Assembly: GCA_965238135.1 (NCBI GenBank)
Contig: OZ250177.1
Location: 1,302,001 to 1,366,000 of the forward strand
Source: Multivorans sp965238135
GTDB lineage: Bacteria; Acidobacteriota; Thermoanaerobaculia; Multivoradales; Multivoraceae
Direction of reading: 5' to 3'
DNA: 64,000 nucleotides
Part shown: one piece after another, positions 33,236-40,619 of the stretch
How positions within the stretch are numbered: position 1 is the stretch's first letter
Layout of the letters: every line of letters begins with the position of its first letter
The notes under the pieces: model-generated
Database searches by the model: none
Seen by the model: only the letters and a program-made list of their open reading frames with translations
Told to the model about the DNA's origin: nothing
Made by a program: the position numbers and the translations under genes

Positions 33236-33564
33236 CTGCGACTCCCAACCTCGGCAGCCGGGCGGTCCGTGCCGTCCTCTGTCTCCAGGGACCAGTCGTC
33301 GCCCAGAGCGCTCCGGCAGGCCCCTTCGATGATGCCTCGCTGGATGTCCTCCAGACTCACCGGCGGCCCGTCGTACTCCAAGATGCCGTACAGGCGCTCG
33401 ATCGGCACCAGCGGCCTGATGTGAACTTCTCCGTCCAGGATGAAGTAGCGCACCCGATCACCCGCTTTCAGGTCAAGCGCGTCGCGCACCTCCTTGGGCA
33501 GGGTCGTCTGACCCCGGGAAGTAACAGTCGATTCTGGCAAGCGAGATGGGGGTTGAGCATTCAT
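33232..33564 (-). CDS. AbrB/SpoVT-family antitoxin
   Basis: 110 residues from ATG 33564; an in-frame ATG at 33579 is an alternative. The swapped-hairpin DNA-binding domain is 'ESTVTSRGQTTLPKEVRDAL' followed by 'LKAGDRVRYFIL'. The C-terminal region ('EDIQRGIIEGACRS') would bind the PIN toxin. The 200 bases upstream to the divergent ATPase gene should hold the autoregulated promoter; they contain several A/T-rich tracts. Confidence 0.85.
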   Translation of the reverse strand: MNAQPPSRLPESTVTSRGQTTLPKEVRDALDLKAGDRVRYFILDGEVHIRPLVPIERLYGILEYDGPPVSLEDIQRGIIEGACRSALGDDWSLETEDGTDRPAAEVGSRR

Positions 33565-33765
33565 TTCTCTAGTTTGCATTACTCTTATGACGTATGCAAG
33601 GCCACGCCCCATCCCTGTCTCACCGACCGGGAGTCCGCCTGCCGGTTCGTGTGCAGTTCCAGGCGAGCACACCGCCTGCGCCGCCGCCATGCAAGTGGGC
33701 ACTTGACAGCCGACCCGTAGATACGGTCGAATAACGGCCATGACATTGCCGTTTTGCGACGCAAA

Positions 33766-34941
33766 ATGAACCTGGTCAGGCGATTCTTCCGGGTTCCTCC
33801 ACGAAGTTGTTTCCTGTTCGGCCCCCGCGGGACGGGCAAGTCGACGTGGCTGCGGAATCAGCTTCCAGACGCCCTGTACGTGGATCTGCTGGCGCCCGGC
33901 ACGTACCGCACTCTGCGGGCTCGTCCAGAACGTCTGCGGGAGCTGCTTGCCGGCTCGCCCCACAGCCGTGACGTCGTGATCGACGAGGTGCAGCGCGTGC
34001 CAGAGGTCCTGACCGTCGTCCACTCGGTGCTGGAAGAGCCGGACCCGCCGCGGTTCGTGCTGACGGGATCAAGTGCCCGCAAGCTCCGCCGCGGCGGTGT
34101 CGATCTTCTTGGCGGTCGCGCACTGAACCGGACGCTGCATCCGTTCATGGCCGCTGAGTTGCCGGCGTTCGACCTTGAGCGGGCAGTCGAGATCGGCCTG
34201 CTGCCCCTCGTGACTGCCAATCCGGACCCGAAGGACACCCTCCAGGCGTACACGGGTCTCTACCTCGAACAGGAAGTCGAGGCCGAGGGATTGGTCCGCG
34301 ACATCGGCGGCTTCGCGCGGTTTCTGGAGGCGGTGAGCTTCTCGCATGCGTCGCAACTCAACCTCGCCGCCGTGGCCAGGGAGTGCGAGGTTTCGCGCCG
34401 TACGGCCTCCGGCTACGTCGCGATCCTGGAAGACCTGCTGCTGGCCTTCCGGCTGCCCGTCTTCCGGCGGCGGGCACAGCGCAAGACCGTCGTCCACGAC
34501 AAGCTGTACCTGTTCGATGCCGGCGTCTTCCGTTCGTTGCGTCCGCTAGGGCCGCTGGATCGTCGCGCCGAGATGGAGGGTCCCGCGCTCGAAGGACTAG
34601 TGGCTCAGCACCTGCGGGCCTGGGCGGCCTACTCAACGCACGACGCGCGACTGTTCTTCTGGCGTACCCGTGCGGGCTCCGAGGTCGACTTCGTGGTCTA
34701 CGGCCAGCCCGGGTTCTGGGCGTTCGAGGTCAAGAACTCACCACGTGTCCACCGAAACGACCTGCGGGCGCTGCGGACATTCCTGCAGGACTACCCGGAA
34801 GCCGAAGCGGCACTCCTGTACCGCGGGAGCGAACGCCTGATGATCGACGACATTCTCTGCCTTCCGGTCGCGAGCTTCCTGCGCGAGATCGTGCCGGATC
34901 AGCCCCTGTTGCGCCCCGTCCCCAAGCAGGGATCCTCCTAG
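33766..34941 (+). CDS. AAA ATPase with DUF4143 domain
   Basis: 391 residues from ATG 33766 (a TTG at 33754 is possible). Walker A is 'GPRGTGKSTW' and Walker B is 'DVVIDEVQRVP'; 'FVLTGSSARKL' is the sensor strand of this P-loop clade. 'FFWRTRAGSEVDFVV' followed by 'FAFEVK'-type text ('WAFEVKNS') is the DUF4143 PD-(D/E)XK-like C-terminal domain. A winged-helix segment ('LAAVARECEVSRRTASGYV') lies between. The family is widespread and often sits with toxin-antitoxin and defence genes, but its function is not established. It is divergent from the AbrB/PIN pair. Confidence 0.88.
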   Translation: MNLVRRFFRVPPRSCFLFGPRGTGKSTWLRNQLPDALYVDLLAPGTYRTLRARPERLRELLAGSPHSRDVVIDEVQRVPEVLTVVHSVLEEPDPPRFVLTGSSARKLRRGGVDLLGGRALNRTLHPFMAAELPAFDLERAVEIGLLPLVTANPDPKDTLQAYTGLYLEQEVEAEGLVRDIGGFARFLEAVSFSHASQLNLAAVARECEVSRRTASGYVAILEDLLLAFRLPVFRRRAQRKTVVHDKLYLFDAGVFRSLRPLGPLDRRAEMEGPALEGLVAQHLRAWAAYSTHDARLFFWRTRAGSEVDFVVYGQPGFWAFEVKNSPRVHRNDLRALRTFLQDYPEAEAALLYRGSERLMIDDILCLPVASFLREIVPDQPLLRPVPKQGSS

Positions 34942-35110
34942 CCCTCAGCCGAAGCTACGTCCTCGCGATGCGTCCACCAGCCGGGGCTGGTCCACCAGTC
35001 GCTGCCGGGGGGGCGGGGTCGGCTGGAACAGGAAGACGCCCGAGAGCGCGAACTCGACGCCGCGGAGACGCTTGCTGAAGGCCCTGATCTCGCGCCGCCG
35101 CTGGCGCCGG

Positions 35111-35479
35111 TCAACGCAGGCGGTCGATCCGCCGCCGGTCGCGCTTGGTCGGGCGGCCGGCGCCGCGACTCCGGTGGGCCGTCGGCAGCGCCACGAACGC
35201 GTCGCGGGGCGGCGGCGCCGGCTTCGGCGGGCTCAGGTCCTCGTAGAGTCGCGGCGCCTCGGCCTTCGGAAGCGGCCGGTCGCGCAGTTCGCGAACGACC
35301 AGGATCCGCTGCCAGTCGTCGCGGGCCTTGATCTCGACGCGGTCGCCCACCACAAGCCGTCGGTGGGGCTTGGCCCGCTGGCCGTTCACTGTGACCCGGC
35401 CGGAGGTGCAGGCCTCGGCCGCCTTCGAGCGGGCCCGGAACATCCGCGCCACCTGCAACCACTTGTCGAGGCGATTCAA
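35111..35479 (-). CDS. S4-domain RNA-binding protein, Hsp15-like
   Basis: 122 residues. The S4 domain occupies the first ~65 residues ('LDKWLQVARMFRARSKAAEA', then 'GRVTVNGQRAKPHRRLVVGD'). The tail is basic and ends 'GRPTKRDRRRIDRL', as in Hsp15/HslR proteins that bind stalled 50S subunits carrying peptidyl-tRNA. The short flanks (34942-35110 and 35480-35599) show nothing further. It stands between accessory genes although it is a housekeeping-type protein. Confidence 0.85.
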   Translation of the reverse strand: MNRLDKWLQVARMFRARSKAAEACTSGRVTVNGQRAKPHRRLVVGDRVEIKARDDWQRILVVRELRDRPLPKAEAPRLYEDLSPPKPAPPPRDAFVALPTAHRSRGAGRPTKRDRRRIDRLR

Positions 35480-35599
35480 CGGTTCGATTCCACACCGTGA
35501 GCATGTCCGCGTGGCGCCGGGTCAGCGCCCGGAGCAGCGCCCCCAGGATGGCAGAACCGTACCCCAGGTCGCGGAGGCGGCGCTCGCCGCCAACTCCCG

Positions 35600-36886
35600 T
35601 CACCGCAGTTCAAGACGATGCATCCCCCGGATCCTCTGGATGTCCCGCTTCTCGACGCCCGCCTCGGATGCGAACCGAGGCCAGTCGGCGACCGCGTCGA
35701 GCACCCGATCGATCACGCGACGCGCGCGGGGAATCTTCAGCCCGGAGGTCTCCGCGAATCTCAGCAGGTCGGCGCGTTCGAAACCGCTGCGCTTGCCCGC
35801 CACGCTCATCTGGTGTTGGTCTGTCCACGGGCCCCCCCGGTTGTAGGCGTACGTCACGTCGTACGCCGGCGACAGCCGCCATTCCCCGCGGCGGTTCATC
35901 AGAAACGCGATGTTCTTCACGTGATCGTCCTGGTTCCGCGCGACGATGTTGAAGACCGTCCGGCGGTACTGCTCCTCGACCACCGCCATCCCGAGCCCGA
36001 GCTCGCGGATCGTCTCCATCACCTGTTCGTACGAATGCGCGCCCGGATCGTTGTAGTCGAAGTGCCGCAACGCCGCGAGCGACTGCATGTGCTTCTTGCC
36101 TCCCGCCTTATCGCGGTCGAACCGCCGCGTCATGAAGTGGCTCCTGCCGCCTTCAAGGTACAGCCGGCATTCCGACATCTCGATCCCGGCCTCGCACGTC
36201 ATCAGGTGATACGCGTACTCGATCCGCCCGTAGCCCAGCGGATCCGCCAGTTCGCGGTCGCGGTTGCTGGTGATGCCGTCGAACTTCAGGATCCAGTGCT
36301 CGAAGCCGGCTTTCGTGTCCACCTGGCCGGACCGGAGCTCGCCCGTGGCCCGATTCCAGGCGAGCACCGCCTTCGGCCGGGCCCCGCCCGCGGACGTTCC
36401 CACGCTGAGGAGGTCCTCGAGCGCCTCGCGGTCGTCGAGCCGGCCGGACACACGGCTCCGTTCGTCGAGAACCCGATTGGCAAAATCGACGAGTCGAGCG
36501 ATCTCCACTTCGTCGCGCGGGTTCCCCCTGGACTCCGCCGGTTGGTACTCCAATGCCCCCACGCCGCGGGTGCCGATGTAGCAGAGACGGTCTGCCGGAT
36601 TGAAGCTCTCGGCACTCCGTTCGGTCTCCGCCAACCAGACATCGATCAGCCTGTTGCCGAAACGGTCCGGCAGCGAGTCCGCCACGAGGCCCGGCAAACC
36701 CATGAACGACTCCCCGAGCGCGGGAAAGTCGTAGGTCCCTTCACGTGCGGGCATCGCCAGCGGAGAGACCTCGATGCCGGCCGTCAGGAACGCGTCGTCG
36801 TACTGGAAGACCCCGACTTCCCGCCCGGCATCCCACGACACCGCGCCGATTCGGCGGCCCCACAGATTCACGCTGGCGTCAGTCAT
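35600..36886 (-). CDS. hipA: HipA-family serine/threonine kinase toxin
   Basis: 428 residues. The N-terminal subdomain ('FPALGESFMGLPGLVADSLP', about 54-73, and 'RFGNRLIDVWL') is HipA-specific. The ATP-binding loop region is 'SVGTSAGGARPKAVLAW' (about 161-177), the catalytic segment 'ARNQDDHVKNIAFL' carries the Asp and Asn, and 'SPAYDVTYAY' is the DFG-like metal motif. HipA phosphorylates glutamyl-tRNA synthetase in E. coli; the target here is unknown. Its start overlaps the antitoxin's 3' end by eight bases. All catalytic residues look present. Confidence 0.92.
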   Translation of the reverse strand: MTDASVNLWGRRIGAVSWDAGREVGVFQYDDAFLTAGIEVSPLAMPAREGTYDFPALGESFMGLPGLVADSLPDRFGNRLIDVWLAETERSAESFNPADRLCYIGTRGVGALEYQPAESRGNPRDEVEIARLVDFANRVLDERSRVSGRLDDREALEDLLSVGTSAGGARPKAVLAWNRATGELRSGQVDTKAGFEHWILKFDGITSNRDRELADPLGYGRIEYAYHLMTCEAGIEMSECRLYLEGGRSHFMTRRFDRDKAGGKKHMQSLAALRHFDYNDPGAHSYEQVMETIRELGLGMAVVEEQYRRTVFNIVARNQDDHVKNIAFLMNRRGEWRLSPAYDVTYAYNRGGPWTDQHQMSVAGKRSGFERADLLRFAETSGLKIPRARRVIDRVLDAVADWPRFASEAGVEKRDIQRIRGMHRLELR

Positions 36887-37241
36887 TCAACTCCTCGGCC
36901 CACGACCATGGCTCTTCCCGAGACCCGCCCTTCCGGGGGCGGGCGCGCCGCCGTTCCCGGCCGCCGGAGTCCACCCGTTCGATGGGCCGGATCTCCTGCG
37001 ACGGCACCGCGTTCAGCAAACCGTCCGCCAGGCCGAGGACGCTCGCGAGACGCAGGAGGCTGTCCAGGCTGCTCGGCTGACCGGCCTCGATACGGCGAAG
37101 TGTACGCAGTCCGATTCCCGCGTCCTCGGCCAGAGCACTCTGCGTCACGTTCCTCGCAAGGCGCAGCCTCGCCAGACGACGCCCCAGTTCGGTCCGCAGC
37201 GCGCGGGAGGTCAGACTTCGACGGGGCATTCCATTGGCCAT
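36879..37241 (-). CDS. hipB: HipB-like HTH antitoxin
   Basis: 120 residues from ATG 37241, chosen because GAGGAG lies six bases upstream; longer in-frame starts lack this. The Cro/C1-type helix-turn-helix is 'LGRRLARLRLARNVTQSALA' with 'GIGLRTLRRIEAGQPSSLDS' after it. The C-terminus is basic then acidic ('PWSWAEELND'). It should repress the operon and neutralise HipA. Two operator-like repeats lie 70-135 bases upstream. Confidence 0.88.
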   Translation of the reverse strand: MANGMPRRSLTSRALRTELGRRLARLRLARNVTQSALAEDAGIGLRTLRRIEAGQPSSLDSLLRLASVLGLADGLLNAVPSQEIRPIERVDSGGRERRRARPRKGGSREEPWSWAEELND

Positions 37242-37310
37242 GAATCGCTCCTCTATTCGCAGTCCCTCGTTGTTCGCTCCCATACTGCCGCTATTCCTAG
37301 AACATTGCAA

Positions 37311-37374
37311 GAGGCTATAAGTTACCTCTTATCGACGTAGACTAGTATTTGTAGGCTATATTTGGCCTCTTATA
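37311..37374. promoter_or_regulatory. Twin operator-like repeats upstream of hipBA
   Basis: Site 1 (37311-37332) reads GAGGCTATAAGTTACCTCTT; site 2 (37351-37374) reads GTAGGCTATATTTGGCCTCT. Both share AGGCTATA...CCTCTTAT, have inverted ends (GAGG/CCTC, AGGC/GCCT) and are 40 bases apart, close to four helical turns. The stretch is markedly A/T-rich in a GC-rich genome. HipB proteins bind cooperatively to such paired sites. No other feature is seen in the rest of 37242-37510. Confidence 0.6.
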
Positions 37375-37510
37375 AATGACAAGTACGAAGAGGCCCCGGG
37401 GCGCTCCCCTACCGCGGCAGCACTCCCAGAGGCCCGCGCACCCAGTTTCTGCCGCGCAGTCTCCCAGGGGGCCAAGGCATCCCCGGCGGTGGGCCGCGGA
37501 CCGCCCCCGG

Positions 37511-39364
37511 CTAACGCTTCCTGCGCCGCGGCAGGTAGAGGTCGGTGATCGTGCCCTCGTACGCCTCGGCGGCGAAGGCGACCGTCTCGGAGAGGGTCGG
37601 GTGCGGATGGACGGTGAGCGCCAGGTCGGCGGCATCCGCGTTCATCTCGATCGCCAGCGCCGCCTCGGCGATCAGGTCGCCCGCGTTGACGCCGACGATG
37701 CCGGCGCCGACGACACGCCCGCTGCCGGGGTCGAACAGCAGCTTGGTCAGACCTTCCGCACGGCCCAGCGTCAGGGCGCGGCCGGAAGCGTCCCACGGGA
37801 AGACGGCCTTCTCGTAGGCCGTGCCGGTCTGCCGCGCCTCGGTCTCGGTGAGGCCCACCCAGGCCACCTCCGGGTCGGTGTAGGCCACGGACGGGATGAC
37901 ACGGGCCTCGAAGCCGCTCTTCTCCCCCGCCGCCACCTCGGCGGCGACCTTGCCCTCGTGGGTCGCCTTGTGCGCCAGCATGGGTCCGGGCACCAAGTCG
38001 CCGATAGCGAAGATGTGCGGCACGTTGGTCCGCTGCTGGTCGTCGACCGGCACGAAGCCTCGCCCGTCGACTGTGACGCCCGCGGCCTCGGCGCCGAAGC
38101 GGTCACTGTTGGGACGGCGGCCGACCGCGACGAGCACTCGCCCGAACAGACCGGAGCGGGGCTCACCGTCGTCACCCTCCAGCGACACCATGAGTCCGTT
38201 CTTCTGCGCCTTGACCGCGGTCACGCGGGTCGCCGTGTGGATGTTCTCCAGGCGCTCGGTGAGCCGGCGCTGGAGGGGCCGCACCAGATCCCGGTCGACG
38301 CCGGTGAGAAGCTGCGGCAGCAGCTCGACGACGGTGACCCGGTAGCCCAGGGCGGCGTAGACCGTCGCCATCTCCAGGCCAATGATGCCGCCGCCGATCA
38401 CCAGAAGCCGCCCGTCCGGCTCGAAGCCGGGGTCGAGCTCCAGCGCGTCGGTCGAATCCCAGACCCGCGGGTCGCCCTCCGGCAACCCCGGGATCATCGC
38501 CGGACGCGAACCGACGGCGACGATCGCCTGCCCGAAGGTCAGGGTGCGCCGGCCGGCGTCGGCGTCCGTGACCTCGACTTCGTGGGGACCAATGAACCGC
38601 CCAAGACCCTGAACGACCTGGACCTTCCGCCGCTTCGCCAATTGGGCCAGACCGCCAGTCAGTTGCGCCACGACGCCGCTCTTCCAGCCGCCGAGCTTCC
38701 CCCGATCGATCTCAGGCGCTCCGAAGTCGATGCCGTGGGCGGCGAAAGACGCCGCCTCGTCGATCACCCTGGCGGCGTGGAGCAACGCCTTCGACGGAAT
38801 GCAGCCGACGTTCAGGCACACGCCGCCGAGATCCGCGGCCGGTTCGACCAGGACGACCTGCCGGCCCAGGTCGGCGGCACGGAAGGCGGCGGTGTAGCCG
38901 CCAGGGCCGGCGCCCAGGACCAGGATTTCGGCGTCGACATCCCGCGGAACGGCTGCCGGCGCAGATGCCGCCGCCGCGACCGGCGCGGGCGCCGGCGCCG
39001 GTGAACGAACCGAAGTCGCTGCCGGCGCCGCCTCGACCTCCTCGACCGACCCGCCCCCCGGCGCCGCTGGCGGCGCATGAGGGTGCCGCGGCCGCTCGGC
39101 GCGGTGGTCGGGATGCGACTCGTCCTCGGGATCGAGCACGACGATCAGATCCCCTTCCGCCACCTTGTCGCCGAGGGACACACCGACCTCGAGAACGACG
39201 CCGCTATGGGTCGACGGCACCTCCATCGACGCCTTGTCGCTCTCGAGGGTGATCAGTCCGGCGTCGATATCGACGTGCTCGCCCGGCGAGACGAGCACCT
39301 CGACGACATCGACGAAATCGAAGTCGCCGATGTCGGGTACGACGATGCGGATCGGATCGGCCAT
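37511..39364 (-). CDS. lpdA: Dihydrolipoamide dehydrogenase (E3) with N-terminal lipoyl domain
   Basis: 617 residues. Residues 1-80 are a lipoyl domain with the lipoylated lysine in 'LESDKASMEVP'. A Pro/Ala-rich linker follows, then the flavoprotein. 'EILVLGAGPGGYTAAFRA' binds FAD, 'GGVCLNVGCIPSK' is the redox disulphide, 'VIGGGIIGLEMATVYAALG' binds NAD and 'TVHPHPTLSE' is the C-terminal His-Glu active site. It reoxidises dihydrolipoamide for the pyruvate dehydrogenase complex. It is 10 bases after E2 on the same strand. Lipoyl-bearing E3 enzymes occur in several bacteria. Confidence 0.96.
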   Translation of the reverse strand: MADPIRIVVPDIGDFDFVDVVEVLVSPGEHVDIDAGLITLESDKASMEVPSTHSGVVLEVGVSLGDKVAEGDLIVVLDPEDESHPDHRAERPRHPHAPPAAPGGGSVEEVEAAPAATSVRSPAPAPAPVAAAASAPAAVPRDVDAEILVLGAGPGGYTAAFRAADLGRQVVLVEPAADLGGVCLNVGCIPSKALLHAARVIDEAASFAAHGIDFGAPEIDRGKLGGWKSGVVAQLTGGLAQLAKRRKVQVVQGLGRFIGPHEVEVTDADAGRRTLTFGQAIVAVGSRPAMIPGLPEGDPRVWDSTDALELDPGFEPDGRLLVIGGGIIGLEMATVYAALGYRVTVVELLPQLLTGVDRDLVRPLQRRLTERLENIHTATRVTAVKAQKNGLMVSLEGDDGEPRSGLFGRVLVAVGRRPNSDRFGAEAAGVTVDGRGFVPVDDQQRTNVPHIFAIGDLVPGPMLAHKATHEGKVAAEVAAGEKSGFEARVIPSVAYTDPEVAWVGLTETEARQTGTAYEKAVFPWDASGRALTLGRAEGLTKLLFDPGSGRVVGAGIVGVNAGDLIAEAALAIEMNADAADLALTVHPHPTLSETVAFAAEAYEGTITDLYLPRRRKR

Positions 39365-39374
39365 TGCGCCAGCG

Positions 39375-40619
39375 TCAGAGAACGACCCGGCGGATGTCGG
39401 CGAGCACCGAGCACAGGTGGGTCGTGAAGCGGACCGCGTAGGCGCCGTCGATCACCCGGTGGTCGTAGGAAAGCGAGACCGGCAGCATCAACCGGGGCGC
39501 CAGCCCGGCGCCGACGTAGACCGGCCGACGGACCGAGCGCGACACGCCCAGAATCCCGACCTCCGGCGCGTTGACGATCGGCGTAAACGCGGTGCCGCCG
39601 ATGCCGCCCAGGCTGGAGATCGTGAAGGTGGCGCCCTGGATGTCGGCGGGCCGCAGCTTGCGCTCGCGCGCGCGGCCACTGACTTCGGCCAGCTCCCCGG
39701 CCAGTTCGTAGACGCTCTTGCGATCCACGTCGCGCACGACGGGCACGACCAGGCCGTCCGGCGTGTCCACGGCAACCCCCAGGTGGAAATAGCGCTTCAG
39801 GATCAGCGACTCGCCGTCCGGGGCGAGCGACGAGTTCATCTCCGGGAACTCGGCCAGGGACGCCGTAACCGCCTTCATCAGGAAGGCGAGCAGGGTGAGC
39901 CGAACGCCGCGCTCGCGGGCCTCCTTGAGGTGCGTCCGGCGGAAGGCCTCGAGTTCCGTGATGTCGGCCTCGTCGTGCTGGGTCACGTGCGGGACGTTGA
40001 GCCAGCTCCGATGGAGGCTTGCCGCCGACAGCTTGCGGATGCGGCTGAGCGGCTTCGACTCGACCGGCCCGAACTTCGAGAAGTCGATCTCCGGGACCGG
40101 CGGGATGCCGGCGCCGGCAGCCTGGGGCCCACCGCCGGCCATCACCTCCTTGACGAAGCCTTCGACATCCTCGCGCAGGATCCGCCCCTTGGCGCCGGCG
40201 CCGGAGACCCTCCGTAGATCGACGCCCAGCATGCGCGCGAACCGCCGCACCGCGGGGCTCGCGTGGGGCGGGGTCGATCCGGTCGGCGGGGCCGAGGGGG
40301 CTGGCGGCGGCGGGCGGCGTCCGCGTCGCGACGGCTGCGGGGGTTCCGCGGCGGGCGCCGGTGCGGCCGGCGGCGCATCGCTGGCCTCGATCGTGAGGAT
40401 CAGATCGCCCTCGGCGACCTGGCCGCCGATCGCGACCGCGATCTCCACCACCCGGCCCGCCGTCGGCGACGGCACCTCCATCGACGCCTTGTCGCTCTCC
40501 AGCGTGATCAGCGACTGGTCGACCGACACCTCGTCGCCGACGCCGACCAGGACCTCGACGACGTCGACCTGGTCGAAGTCGCCGATGTCGGGGACGACGA
40601 CGGGAACGGTCTCGCTCAC
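39375..40619 (-). CDS. aceF: Dihydrolipoamide acetyltransferase (E2) of pyruvate dehydrogenase
   Basis: 414 residues from GTG 40619, overlapping the E1 stop (GTGA); longer frames run into the E1 gene. There is a single lipoyl domain ('LESDKASMEVPSPTAG'), a Pro/Arg linker, a peripheral-subunit-binding domain ('ASPAVRRFARMLGVDLRRV'), and the catalytic domain with 'SYDHRVIDGAYAVRF' (the His and Asp of the active site). It transfers the acetyl group to CoA. One lipoyl domain is fewer than the three of E. coli AceF, compensated perhaps by the lipoyl domain on E3. Confidence 0.95.
   Translation of the reverse strand: MSETVPVVVPDIGDFDQVDVVEVLVGVGDEVSVDQSLITLESDKASMEVPSPTAGRVVEIAVAIGGQVAEGDLILTIEASDAPPAAPAPAAEPPQPSRRGRRPPPPAPSAPPTGSTPPHASPAVRRFARMLGVDLRRVSGAGAKGRILREDVEGFVKEVMAGGGPQAAGAGIPPVPEIDFSKFGPVESKPLSRIRKLSAASLHRSWLNVPHVTQHDEADITELEAFRRTHLKEARERGVRLTLLAFLMKAVTASLAEFPEMNSSLAPDGESLILKRYFHLGVAVDTPDGLVVPVVRDVDRKSVYELAGELAEVSGRARERKLRPADIQGATFTISSLGGIGGTAFTPIVNAPEVGILGVSRSVRRPVYVGAGLAPRLMLPVSLSYDHRVIDGAYAVRFTTHLCSVLADIRRVVL

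Noticed and set aside
34938..35603. 221-residue minus-strand frame
   Set aside because: Overlaps the S4-domain gene in another phase. The part outside that gene lacks a motif or ribosome site.
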